Below, in pieces: positions 48,289 through 59,212 of a stretch of 64,000 nt of DNA; position 1 is the stretch's first letter, and each line of letters opens with the position of its first letter. A model generated the notes under the pieces. That model searched no databases. It saw only the letters and a program-made list of their open reading frames with translations, and was not told the DNA's origin. Source of the DNA: Rostrohypoxylon terebratum. Taxonomy: Eukaryota; Ascomycota; Sordariomycetes; Xylariales; Hypoxylaceae. The stretch covers positions 1 to 64,000 of the forward strand of contig MU385930.1 of NCBI GenBank assembly GCA_022497145.1, in the 5' to 3' direction. The translations under genes were made by a program, and so were the position numbers.

Positions 48289-50652
48289 TGAAGTCTGATT
48301 ATAATGATGATGATGATAATGTGATGTGATGTAGGAACACAGACATCAACCGCGGAATCTTGTTGACTTTATACTCAAAGCTAACCCTAGGTTACCTTAC
48401 GTCCATGACAACATGATGGATAATAGCCGCTAATAGACGCCGTTGATCGAGAGGTGGGGATGGCGTGCTTCACGTTTGCTTATTTTTTGCTTCCAACCAT
48501 AATATTACTATTATCAAGTCTTCCAGTACGGATCCGTACGCACCTACATGTGTCATGCCTGGCTAGTCAGGTACATGTATGGAAACACAGGCGATCTCGC
48601 CAGTATTGGACTCAGAAAGTTCGATCTTCTTCTCCCTCTACTCTAAGCTTGTCCTAGCATGTCTTGTTACGAGCTCCACTCCTCCTCGATGCCAGCTTGC
48701 CTGCCGAGCTTGCATGGTGTCCAGTACTGCAGCTTGTATGTAGCTTGTATGTAGCTTGTATGTAGCTTGTATGTAGTAGCTTGCAGAGTAGCAACGCGCC
48801 GCATCTCGAACCGGCAGCTATACCGGAAATGTACACCCCTCTTTGGGTGTTTTACGTATATTGTCAATGCATAAACGGCGCTGATACTATTCTGTTTGTA
48901 GATCGTTAATTTCTGTCGGTAGCACGATCGCGAATTAGAAAAAGCTTGGTGTGTCTTGGTGTGTATTTGGGTGTCTTGGTCTGCTTAGTTACAGATTACT
49001 CAGGTTTTACAATTGGGGAAAAATGGGAAAAAATTGCACTAGGGGAAAATATTCCCGTCAAGGTTTCCCCACGTAAAAATAAGGTGTTATATTGTACCTG
49101 TACCTCTTCTGCAGCGGCCGTTGCGGGTGCTGATATTGCACAAACTTCCAAGGTTGTCCGCGTAAAATCCGATATTTCGGTGTTTAAGCACTACATAATA
49201 TTCATTATTTCGTATACTTAAGTTCTACTTGTCAACTTCTTTCAAATACCTACACTAATTTGATCACGGATAGCTCTCTGTACCTAATTTGTATTACTAC
49301 ATACATACCAGGTACAATACATTCGAACATATTCAGGTACGGTACCAGATCTACGGTCCTATCCGCCGTGGCGGCGGAACCAAGGTCCTATTCTGGCCAG
49401 CCTTCTTTTCCCAACTTCCCAAATGCGGGATGATGAAATACCTAGTACTAGTGGCGGTTGCTGATTAATGGCTTACATGAAGTGCTCGCGTAATGTTTAT
49501 GAGAAGCTTAAGAAGTCTGGAATCAAACTAGCCCTGTCGTTGTATGGGCCATAATGTGGAGTCTCAAGTAAGGAAACGGATATTAGGTCGATGTTAGACT
49601 CGAAACGCTACCCGGGAGGAACGAAGATTGGCAAGGGAATCGTATCATCTATCCGAGGGATGTTTTGTCGTCTTTGACAAAGCACCCATAGTGCCTTGTA
49701 TGGATTAGTATGGAGTAGTATGGATACATCTCGGGTGTCCTTCCGGGTTATAGTGGATCAGGCATACAGTCAGCACCATCTAAGCGTCGATAATAATCCA
49801 ATAATCAAGCAGCTCTCCCTCATCTCCCCCATACCCAGTAGTACTATGTAGTAACCCCCCAGCCCCCGCGGAAGACGCAGCCATCCTGCATCCCGTGATC
49901 CAGAATGTTACAGTGCCGTACGTACCTGCAGTTTGACATCTTAGTCTCCTATCCGTCCCGGATACGCACCTAATTAGTTACCTACTCAGTACTGGATGGT
50001 TTTCAATATATACCAACGCCACCCAGATGTAGAGAGGTACACTCTTCCCCCAATACTTGCGTGTTATGATCCTCCAACACCGAAGCTCATGCCCGAGGAA
50101 GGACCTTTGCCAATACTTCGTGGCGCTATATTTGATCTATCATACAAAGATCAGGCGTTGTCATCTTAGCAAATTAAGCTTATTGGATCGCATCGACGCT
50201 GTAGCAGTGCAGGCAAACATCATCCCTCCTACCCGGTACCGGGTACTACATAGTACTACAACCCGGAGGGTCCCAGCTCTTGCGTCTGACAAGAGCCCGA
50301 GTGCGGCAGTTAAATAGTGACGGCAAACGGCAGTCAGCATTCTGACAGGGAGGCGTGGTATCCTTGGCGTTGTGACGATTCTTCGACGTGCAGGACGTGC
50401 TAGGGAGATCATTGAATCCAATCTCGAAATGTCACGTTAACATCTAGCGCGATAATATCAAGATATGACTTTCGATGCACTTTCCCTGACATTTCGTGGT
50501 TACCTACAATTGACGTGACGATCCTTTTCAAGTCGATGCTTCTAGGCTCTTGGGGAGTTGAGGCGGCGGCGCGCATGAAGAAAGTGTCTGTACATTACAC
50601 ACGCTCAGGCCATCGTCGGATATGTACCCATAACTGCCTAGGTGTGCTGAAG
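48289..50652. other. Intergenic, no gene seen
   Basis: About 2.4 kb without a supportable gene. It holds an 11-bp minisatellite at 48731-48774 and an open frame at 48946-49221 (91 codons) with no recognisable family. Confidence 0.5.
48731..48774 (+). repeat. Four perfect copies of AGCTTGTATGT (11 bp)
   Basis: Perfect tandem array of 44 bases in non-coding sequence upstream of the quinone reductase gene. Confidence 0.95.
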
Positions 50653-52008
50653 CTATAGGTACCTACCTAGCTTACTGTATCTCATATGGAGTTTATTAGC
50701 TGCCCGTATACCTGCAAACTGGACTGGACATTTCAGATTTTCGGTTATATATCCACAGAGCTCCCCCAGCGCCTGACGAAGCACCTCCGTCTCGCTCACG
50801 TAACCTATGCGAACGGTTCCGTCAAATGACGAGGTTTGGCCGTGTCCGAAGCAGCGCGACCCTGGAAGAAACATAACCTTGGTCTTTTCAAGGACGTCTT
50901 TGCAGAATTGCTCATCGTCAACCGGCGTTCCGTCCCTGTTATTGAACCGCACGAGTGCCGTGGTGCCCGCTGACGGCTTCATCCAAGAACATGTGCTCGA
51001 GTGATCCTTCACGAATTGTTCAAGTATTTTTAGGTTAGTTTGGGCCAGCGAAACATTCCGAGCTATGAGTTGCGGTCGCACAGAGGCGCCGAGTGCGTAC
51101 CGCGCTACCTGGTCGTCTAGCTGCGACACGCTGATCGTGGTGTAATCCCGCGCAGAGGCGACAGCTGAAATGATCGACGGGTCTCTCGAGGCGATCCAGC
51201 CAACCCGTATACCCGCTAGAGCCCAAGCTTTTGACATGGAGCTTGTGGCTATAGTTTTCGTATAGCCCATCGAGATGGCTGAGGGCGGGATGTTGTCTGG
51301 TTCGACGGAGTGAAAGAGTGGTCTGTACACTTCGTCCGAAAACAAAATTATATCATGCTTCCGAGCGATGTCGATGATCTTCGAGAGCACTTCCTTCGGT
51401 ATTATTACTCCAGTGGGATTGTTAGGGTTATTGATAACAATCATCTATGCTCATCGGTCAGAAAGGAGTAGCTCGGTTCAGACAGAATCGTTTCCACATG
51501 CCTTTGTATTGCTCTTGATCAAAGCCTCGAGCTTCGCAACGTCAGGCACATAACTGTTCTCTTCTTTGAGTTCCCATAGCGAAACCTCGGCTCCTAGAGA
51601 CTCGGGAATGGTATACAGTTGTTGGTAGGTTGGGAAGACGGATATGACATGATCTCCCGGGCCAACTAAGCTGTAAAATACCAAGTGATTGGCGGCTATA
51701 GCGCCCTGGGTGACGACAATATCCCCAGTCGATAAAGGGGGTAACGGCGAAGTTGCCCTGTTCTCATCTTCGTTATATATAGCCGCTATATTTCGTCGTA
51801 GCTCGTCAGACCCTAGAATTGGACCGTACGTCATGGGCTTAGAAAAATCAACAATCTGGCGCGCATCGGCTTGTTGACTGCTGTCGAACTGCGCTAGCCG
51901 ATCGATCGAGATAGAGGCACAGCATGTTTCGGCAATGTTTAGGACTCCCAGAGTATTCTCATATTTGTCCATCCACTGCTCAACTTCGAATGCCGGGAGT
52001 TGTACCAT
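50653..52008 (-). CDS. PLP-dependent aminotransferase, class I/II (fold type I)
   Basis: Minus-strand exons are 52008-51502 and 51444-50653, giving 432 aa. The 57-nt intron appears to have a GC donor (AAG then GCATGT) and a CATAG acceptor; this joins SNTK to MIVINNPNNPTG, the normal continuation in this family. The N-terminal half has YGPILGSDELRRNIAAIY and TQGAIAANHLVFYSLVGPGD. The cofactor-binding set is NNPNNPTG, DEVYRPLF and the Schiff-base lysine in SSMSKAWALAGIRVGWIA, and an arginine for the substrate carboxylate is expected near GTVRIGY. It transfers amino groups between amino and keto acids; the substrate is unknown. It is flanked by gene-poor DNA and not by biosynthetic genes. The 20-bp CCTAGG-type motif lies only 17-36 bases before the start codon. 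Confidence 0.9.
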
Positions 52009-52024
52009 CTTTGAATGAGTGGTA

Positions 52025-52044
52025 CCTAGGTCCTAGGTCCTATG
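52025..52044. repeat. 20-bp dispersed motif, copy 2 of 3
   Basis: Identical to 21028-21047 and 53576-53595. It lies immediately upstream of the aminotransferase ATG and so probably in its promoter or leader. Confidence 0.85.
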
Positions 52045-53440
52045 GTCTTGTGTAAGTGATGGAATTTTAATTCTCAAGAAACGCTTTGGAATATTGACGA
52101 CTTCTTATAATCCTATAGGGACTGAGATGGACTATAAGGTGGTTATGAGCTAGAATGTTCTTCTACATGAGAATCTTATGCGCATCCATTGCTTATTTTC
52201 TCTACACTAAAAGGGCGTGATGAGGGATGTGTTATCGGAGTTCAGCCGGAGGGCGTTCGCTACCTCGTACTAGGTATTTCTAGATGCGGAGATAGCGGGG
52301 ACGACGATATAAATTAGCACGACTCCCTTCAGATCTGTAAATGTATCTCAAATATATTAGAGTCCCTGTTTTGATGTCAACTCAAGTCTCTTGAGTATCG
52401 TGAGCTTACTCAATTTGAAAAGTAGTTGGATCAATTTTTTTTAACATCTTAACGAGGGCTATGGAAATACCATGTCATGTTTCTTCGAACAGTCGACACC
52501 ATTATACATTTTCTATGTCATGGCCGAGTCTTGAAAGCATCGACATAAGACGAGGTTTAGGTGTAAAAAGTTCCCCACTGAGTAGGACAGCGATAAAGCT
52601 ATAAAGCTACTAGCTGTTCATAGATGTGAGAGGATAGCAAGAAGTTTCAATGTTGTTAGTTTCTTATGATCGAGAGATAAGATTGAAAGGTGTCACGTTA
52701 TGGAAGGCTCATATCGTTGTACTGTAAAAGATATAACTCTTTTGAGCCTGTCGTTGTGGCTGTTGTTACTAGGTACATTTGTGAGATTCAATGTTGTCAT
52801 GGAGCTTTTGTGTATCATTGAGAAATGTTTTTTAGGGAATACCTACCGTATACTGGTATACTAAACTTGAACATAAATAGGTTTATTAGGACCGGTTTGA
52901 GTTGCAAACTAAAGTTTCACAAAATGTCTGGTCTTGAAATGTTTCAAAATGTTTAACGGTCAAAGAGTTCACAAGTTGGGTATTTGGTGGTGGCTACGAA
53001 GTACGCTTACTGGTTAATAGAGGAACACTAGATCCGCTAAGCTTTATCTAGAGCCAATCATCGTTCCATCTTGAACTCAACTAGGCAGCTAGGTCAGTCG
53101 CTGCCTACAGGTCTGCACGTACGCTCTACATAGTAGGTAGGTGTATCCCTAGAACTATGTAACTAAGACTAGAAGCTCAGTGCTCATCTCCAAATCTAAT
53201 CTCTCATTTCCATTTCCATTTCATTCCCAATTCTCATCTTCTTTCTTCTTCACATATAATATCTTTCGATAACAAAGTCACCAACTTTTGACTTTACGTC
53301 GCCAACGTTTCGAGATTTCGATTCCTCCTTTCTTTTCTCATTCCCTTACCGCTGTTTACTTGGATCAATCGATTTTATTTACCTTGTGACCCATCCAATT
53401 TCGAGTACCGTCGCTGACATCATTCACGCGGGCAAGTTAA
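52045..53440. other. Intergenic, no gene seen
   Basis: AT-rich spacer between the aminotransferase (minus) and the ABC transporter (plus); no supportable gene. Confidence 0.6.
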
Positions 53441-53467
53441 GACCCAAGACCCAAGACCCAAGACCCA
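53441..53467 (+). repeat. (GACCCAA)4 heptamer repeat
   Basis: Three perfect GACCCAA copies and a fourth lacking its last base, in the leader region of the ABC transporter; the same heptamer recurs at 16034-16052. Confidence 0.85.
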
Positions 53468-53575
53468 GCGGCCAGCAAGCCCCAGCATAAGCGTGCGCAA
53501 ACTAAACCACACCTGGGCAGCCTGGGCAGCTTGGTGGTGTAGGGGGGTTCGTGCGGTCAGCAGGTCAACCTAGGT

Positions 53576-53595
53576 CCTAGGTCCTAGGTCCTATG
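53576..53595. repeat. 20-bp dispersed motif, copy 3 of 3
   Basis: Identical to 21028-21047 and 52025-52044, here extended on the left by one more CCTAGGT unit. Its last three bases are the ATG of a uORF. Confidence 0.85.
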
Positions 53596-53890
53596 CTGTA
53601 TTACAGACCAACCTATCTGAGCATCTGGTCTTAGTTTATCCAACCTATCCAATCTATCCAACCCATCCAACCCATCGACCTATCGACCTATCCGCTTTCT
53701 ATCCGCACCTGTCTCTTTCCTGTGTTTCGTGGGGCTTTGGAGCTTTGGAGCTTTGGAGCTTTGAGGCTTTGGGGCTTGCGGTTGAATGTGCCAGCCTATC
53801 GCTGATCTCCGACTTTCCCTTCTTAAATATAGCTGGAGCTTCGAGTTTACTTGAGTCGAGCTCCGGTCAATGATCGCGAGCCATCGATAA
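53593..53890 (+). promoter_or_regulatory. Three uORFs before the ABC transporter
   Basis: ATG frames at 53593-53634 (13 codons), 53786-53854 (22 codons) and 53870-53890 (6 codons) all end before the main start at 53924. A GGAGCTTTG repeat lies between the first two, near 53738-53765. Confidence 0.4.
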
Positions 53891-53923
53891 CTCTCCTTTC
53901 CCCCTTCATCGGCATCCTCTATC

Positions 53924-56900
53924 ATGTCGCCGTCGGGCCTTCGACGCGCGGCCTTAGGCGCACTGTCGCTATCGCTGCCGTGTCTCGTTGTCGGCCAACA
54001 TAACTATACCCAAATAGATATGATGCGTGCGCAACTAGCTCTCCTCGACGGTCGCCCAAGTGATTGTCCACCATGGTACATCAACCTCACGTTCTAATCG
54101 CGTAGTGTTTTTCTTCTTTTTTTTTTCGCGGGCTAATCAATTCTTTGAATATAGCTTTAACTGTCTTCTTCCGGCTTACGAGTGCGGTCAATATTCCGAA
54201 TGTAACGAATACAACGGGAAATGCGAATGCCCAGCGGGTTTTGGGGGTGATGATTGCTTCGAACCGAGTACGATTGCCTATGATATCCCGATATACCCTC
54301 ATGTTTCGCTGACGATGTTACAGCTTGCGGCTCCCTCGCTCGAGGTAAGGATCGACCGATACGATCGGGTGATACTTGTGAATGTGACGAGGGTTGGACT
54401 GGAATCAACTGCAATGTCTGCACTCAGGATAATGCCTGCAACGCTCTGATGGAGACTGGCAGCGGTGGTGTCTGTTACCAGAATGGCGAGGTCGTACAGA
54501 CAAATCACCAGATGTGCGGTGTTACGAACGAAAAGATCCTTACTATGCTTAATGGCAAGATCCCCGAGGCTACCTTCACCTGTGAGAAAGAATCGGGTGT
54601 CTGCGACTTTCAATGTAGGTGATGATCTATTTCGGTATAGCAATTGTGTTACTGACCGTGTCGATAATAGTCTGGATTGACCGACTCGAATCCTTCTACT
54701 GCCACCTCGAGAACTGCGATTCCAGCGCCGATTTTACCTCCGACCAGAATAGTACCTTTTATAAGTGTCCCGATGTTAAGTGTAACTGTATAAAGGACCG
54801 CATGCTGTGTGGAGCGGAGGGTTCTATCGACTTGACGGATTTCCTTCACGAAGAGGTTCACGGACCTGCTACCTTTAGCTGCCTACAAGAGAATGGTGGC
54901 ATCAATAACTGCAAATTCAAGGAGCCGTCCCTGGATTGGATGGTAGGCAACTTCTTCGGCGACGAGAGTATCGAGTTGGATTGCCGTTCTGGTGAATGTC
55001 TTTACCACACCCAGGTCCCTGGTTATGAACGCCCCATCAAGAAGATCAACACGCCCTTAATCGCCGGTGTCATTGCGGGATGCTCCCTATTCCTCGTCGC
55101 TGTCGTGCTGCTCATCTGGTATCTTTCTCACCGACAATACCGATACGGGCCTATCGCTCTTGATGATTCTGACGACGAAGCGATCAAGCTAATGACCGAC
55201 CATAAGCCCGCGACTTTGCAGTTCGAAAACGTCTCTTACGGCTTGAATGGGAAGGTTATTCTCAACGATATCAGGGGAATTGCGCATCCTGGGGAAATTA
55301 CGGCTATCATGGGTGCTTCGGGTGCGGGAAAGACGAGCTTCTTGGATATCCTTGCTCGCAAAAACAAGCGAGGCCAGACATCCGGTGACTTCTATGTCAA
55401 CGGAGAGAAGGTTACCGACGCTGAGTTCAAGAGCGTGGTGGGCTTCGTTGACCAGGAAGATACCATGCTACCGACCCTGACCGTACACGAAACGATCTTA
55501 ACGAGTGCCCTCCTCCGCCTTCCCCGTGGAATGGGTCGCGCTGCTAAGGAACAAAGGGTTTACGAAGTCGAGAAGCAACTTGGAATTTACCACATTCGCG
55601 ACTCTCTGATCGGATCGGAGGAAGGCAAAGGCAGAGGTATTTCCGGCGGTGAAAAGCGACGTGTTGGTATCGCTTGCGAGCTTGTCACTAGCCCTTCGAT
55701 CCTTTTCCTCGACGAGCCGACCAGCGGCTTGGATGCCTTCAACGCTTTCAACGTCATCGAATGTCTCGTGACTCTAGCAAAGACGTACAAGCGAACCGTC
55801 ATCTTCACCATTCACCAGCCGCGCTCTAACATCGTCGCCTTATTCGATCGTCTGATTCTTCTTGCGCAGGGAAAGACGGTCTACTCCGGACCCTTCGCTC
55901 AGTGCCAGGACTATTTCGACCATATCGGATACTCTTGCCCTCCTGGTTTCAACATTGCGGATTATCTTGTCGATCTTACGATGCATGCCGGTTCTTCTAG
56001 CACGTTCGATGACGGATCTATTGTAAACGACGTGGCGAGCGTTGGTCCTAGCAGTACTATTGCTGTTAAGTCTATCGCGCTCGCCTCTGGGGCTACTAGC
56101 ATCGCCGAAGATAGTTCAGCCGAACCATCATCAAGCCGACCCCAGAACAAGCGTAAAGACTCGGTCAAGGCGAGGCAAGAACGTGAACTATTCACAAGGC
56201 GGAAGAATACTATCGACACTGCTGCTTCTTCTGATGTCGACGAGGATGTTGGATCGTATAAGTTGCGAAAACAACCTGCTGGTCTCACCCCGCCCCAAGT
56301 CGTCGTCGAAGACGTACATGATCTTCCACCATCTGCGGCCACCAATCTCGATGCCCTCGTTCATTCGTACGCCGAGTCTAACATTGCGGCTAGTATCCAC
56401 GATGAAATTGAGCAGTCGGTAACTACTGCTCGAGTTGCTAACGGACAGAACGGGAATGGGACCAACGGCGCAACTGTTAACGGCAGTGCGATTGGTCGCG
56501 GGTACGCTCGTGTCAGTTATCTGTCCCAATTCGTCATCCTCTCGCAGAGAACGTGGAAAAATCTTTACCGCAACCCGCTTCTGATGTTAACTCATTATGC
56601 TATCGCGATCGTGCTCGCTGTTCTCTCAGGATACCTCTTCTACGGCCTTACCGATGATATTCCCGGATTCCAAAATCGACTCGGCTTGTTCTTCTTCCTC
56701 TTGGCACTATTCGGATTCAGCACGCTGACCAGCTTGAACGTCTTCGCTTCTGAGCGACTACTATTTGTGAGGGAGAGGGCGAATGGATACTACTCACCCA
56801 TCACGTACTTCTTGGCGAAGGTTTTGTTCGACATCATTCCGCTCCGAATTATTCCGCCAATCCTGATGGGAGCGATCGTATACCCCATGACGGGTCTGAT

Positions 56901-57348
56901 ACCGGACGCACCACATTTTTTCACCTTTATCCTCGTCCTTGTCTTGTTCAACATGGCTGCCGCCGCGATCTGCCTATTTATTGGCATCGTCTGCAGAGAC
57001 AGCGGCGTGGCGAACCTGATCGGAAGCTTGGTCATGCTCTTTTCTCTGTTATTTGCCGGTCTACTTCTCAACCACGACGCAATTCCCGACGCAGCTCTCT
57101 GGCTTCAGTCCTTGTCCATCTTCCATTACGGCTTCGAAGCTCTTATCGTCAACGAGGTCATCAAGCTCACCCTCGTGGACAACAAGTATGGACTCGATAT
57201 TACGGTTCCGGGAGCGGCAATCTTGAGTTCGTTTGGCTTCAACAACAGCGCAAAATGGATGGACGTTGCTAACCTGGGTATTTTCGCCGCAGTATTCGTG
57301 GTGTTAGCCTACGGTGCGATGCACTTCTTGCTCGTCGAGAAGAGGTAG
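53924..57348 (+). CDS. ADP1: ABCG-type ABC transporter with EGF-like ectodomain (ADP1-like)
   Basis: Exons are 53924-54075, 54155-54267, 54324-54614 and 54671-57348, giving 1,077 aa. A signal peptide (MSPSGLRRAALGALSLSLPC) leads to a cysteine-rich luminal domain with two EGF-like units (CGQYSECNEYNGKCECPAGF and CECDEGWTGINCNVC), restored exactly across the introns. A first membrane span (LIAGVIAGCSLFLVAVVLLI) precedes the nucleotide-binding domain: Walker A GASGAGKTS (about 400-408), signature GISGGEKRRVGIA (about 508) and Walker B ILFLDEPTSGLD (about 529). A Ser/Glu-rich linker is followed by the C-terminal ABC2 membrane domain (about 820-1077). This matches yeast Adp1, a half-transporter of the ABCG group of unclear substrate and endomembrane location. 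All ATPase motifs are intact, and length is close to that of yeast Adp1. Confidence 0.95.
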
Positions 57349-57768
57349 AATGTGGCTGGGATAGGTTAAGGAAAGTCTGTAGAATACATTGGAACCCATT
57401 CGGGCATTTGATGCATTGTTGCATTTCAACCTATTTGTTTGCATAGCTCGGTCAGCACTTGAGCTAGATTGCTCAAGGGTATACGGGATACTTGGGGCGT
57501 TTTGAAGGTCAGGCATGTTCGTTATAGTCGTCAACCATTCTATACTACAATACGGTAGATGATCAATGTTTTTATACATATGATACAACTTGCGAAGCTG
57601 TGAACCTTGACTCTGGCTGATGGTGACCACATTCGACAGCAATTCAGTAGCGGGTGGAACTCTCCATTCTGTTATGGTGTCATGGGGAAATGTGGTCTTA
57701 TATATAGCCTCATGTCTCGACATGACGTATCAGAATTTTCTCTTCTCCCCGCTACCAACATCCACGGA
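57349..57768. other. Convergent 3' spacer
   Basis: 3' ends of the ABC transporter (plus) and mS26 (minus). No gene seen. Confidence 0.6.
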
Positions 57769-58731
57769 TTAGTCCCCGTCCAACTTACCACCCGTAAGTT
57801 CCTCAGCGACCTCCTTCTGTCTCTTAAGCGTGCGCGTCTTCTCCGTCTCGAAACTCTTCACGGCCGTGCTAGAAGTGCGCGACACCTCGTTCAGCATATC
57901 TGCCACGGTCTGCGGTCTGCCGTTCAAGTCCCAGATATTTCGGACCTCGAAGCCGCTCGCGGACAGGCCCATTTTCTTCCAGTAATCCGGCGCAAACAGC
58001 TTGTTCACCTCGGCCTCCAAGTCGCTCTCGTTCACGATAAAAGACCGCGCTTTCATGTACAGCTCCTGTATCGCGTCCCGACGCCTCTCGCTCTTCTGCG
58101 CAATCAATGCGTTTGTGCGCTCCTGCGAGGCGAGGGCGCGTTCAAAGCGTAACGGGTCGCGGAGGACGGCCGTCTTCAGGATCTCCGGGTTGATCGTAGC
58201 CCGCGTTATGCGGTCGTCCTCGCGTTCAGGGGCTATAGCCGCGGCTTTGTGCTCGGCTGCCTTCTTGGCTTGGGCAGCCTCTCGTCGCTTGTCCGTTCGC
58301 CGCTTCCGTCTGTACAGAGCCCGCAGTCCTTGGCGCAAGTTCGTGCGCCGCAGTTCTGCCATCCGTCGCTTCCACGCCTGCTTCTCGGAGCGCGGCGGCT
58401 GCTGAGATTTGGCGTTTGTGGGCAAGGGGATGTGTTTACGCCGCCAGATGTTCTGGGGTTTCATGTGGCTGCCCCGTTCCTTGAAGATTTGGCGCGGGAT
58501 CGGGAGGTGCCCTTTTACGGGCTTTAGCTCGCGCAGCGCTTCGATCGATTGGTCTTGCGGCGGGTTCGGGATGTTGATGAAGAGCGGGGATTCGGGGGGG
58601 ATGCGCTGAGGCGTCGATGATCGCGGGGTACTGGAGGAGAAATGGGCTGCTGGGCGGAGGCAGAGGGTGGTTGTTCGCTTGGTGGTGATGCCTCGTGGGA
58701 GGAGAGCTGGGCGGGGGAGTAGGGGAGGCAT
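57769..58731 (-). CDS. PET123: Mitochondrial small-subunit ribosomal protein mS26 (PET123-like)
   Basis: Single-exon minus-strand frame of 320 aa. The N-terminus (MPPLLPRPALLPRGITTKRT) is basic and lacks acidic residues, as in mitochondrial targeting sequences. A Pro-rich part is followed by a long very basic helical region (AWKRRMAELRRTNLRQGLRA and LYRRKRRTDKRREAAQAKKA). The C-terminal part contains ELYMKARSFIVNESDLEAEV, FAPDYWKKMGLSASGFEVRNIWD and a final charged helix. The size, composition and the SFIVNESDLE segment fit fungal mS26, the 37S subunit protein called Pet123 in yeast. The assignment rests on recognition of the pattern without a search. It is divergent from NOG2, with 481 bases between the two start codons. 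Confidence 0.72.
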   Translation of the reverse strand: MPPLLPRPALLPRGITTKRTTTLCLRPAAHFSSSTPRSSTPQRIPPESPLFINIPNPPQDQSIEALRELKPVKGHLPIPRQIFKERGSHMKPQNIWRRKHIPLPTNAKSQQPPRSEKQAWKRRMAELRRTNLRQGLRALYRRKRRTDKRREAAQAKKAAEHKAAAIAPEREDDRITRATINPEILKTAVLRDPLRFERALASQERTNALIAQKSERRRDAIQELYMKARSFIVNESDLEAEVNKLFAPDYWKKMGLSASGFEVRNIWDLNGRPQTVADMLNEVSRTSSTAVKSFETEKTRTLKRQKEVAEELTGGKLDGD

Positions 58732-59212
58732 TTTTGGGTGGTGACGGTGTGCCCTCTGGCACTATGGATCGGGAATTGAAAGCCCCTCCGTCAATTGATT
58801 TCGTCTAGGTCGTTTCCGTATCGTTTGATGTCGTGAAGAGAGCATTCGCCTAGCTCCTGATCGTGAGTTGGATATTGGAATTTCACCTCGAAAAGTTGCA
58901 CAAGAAGAAATTCCGAATGCCCCACTTTACGATGGCCGGGGTCCAATCCCGTGGATCTCTGGTTGGGATAAAATTCGGCGGAATCAAATTGCCAAGAAAT
59001 TATTCTAATCGATAACAGTTCTGCGCTAAACCTTAAGGACCTCGAGGGAGAAGAAAAAAAAAAGTTCGAGGTCCCCACCAGCCACTTTTTCTTCTAGTAC
59101 TTCTAAGAGTAACATTAAATCTTCCATCTTCCCAACTTTCTTCTCTTTACCTTTTACCCTTACCCATCTTCCTTCTACCAAACCTCACCAGCTCAAATTG
59201 AAATTGGGCGCA
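58732..59212. promoter_or_regulatory. Divergent promoter between mS26 and NOG2
   Basis: This 481-base gap is the only upstream region for both a mitoribosomal protein gene and a cytosolic ribosome-assembly gene. The NOG2 side is a CT-rich leader (59082-59165) without ATG. Confidence 0.5.
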
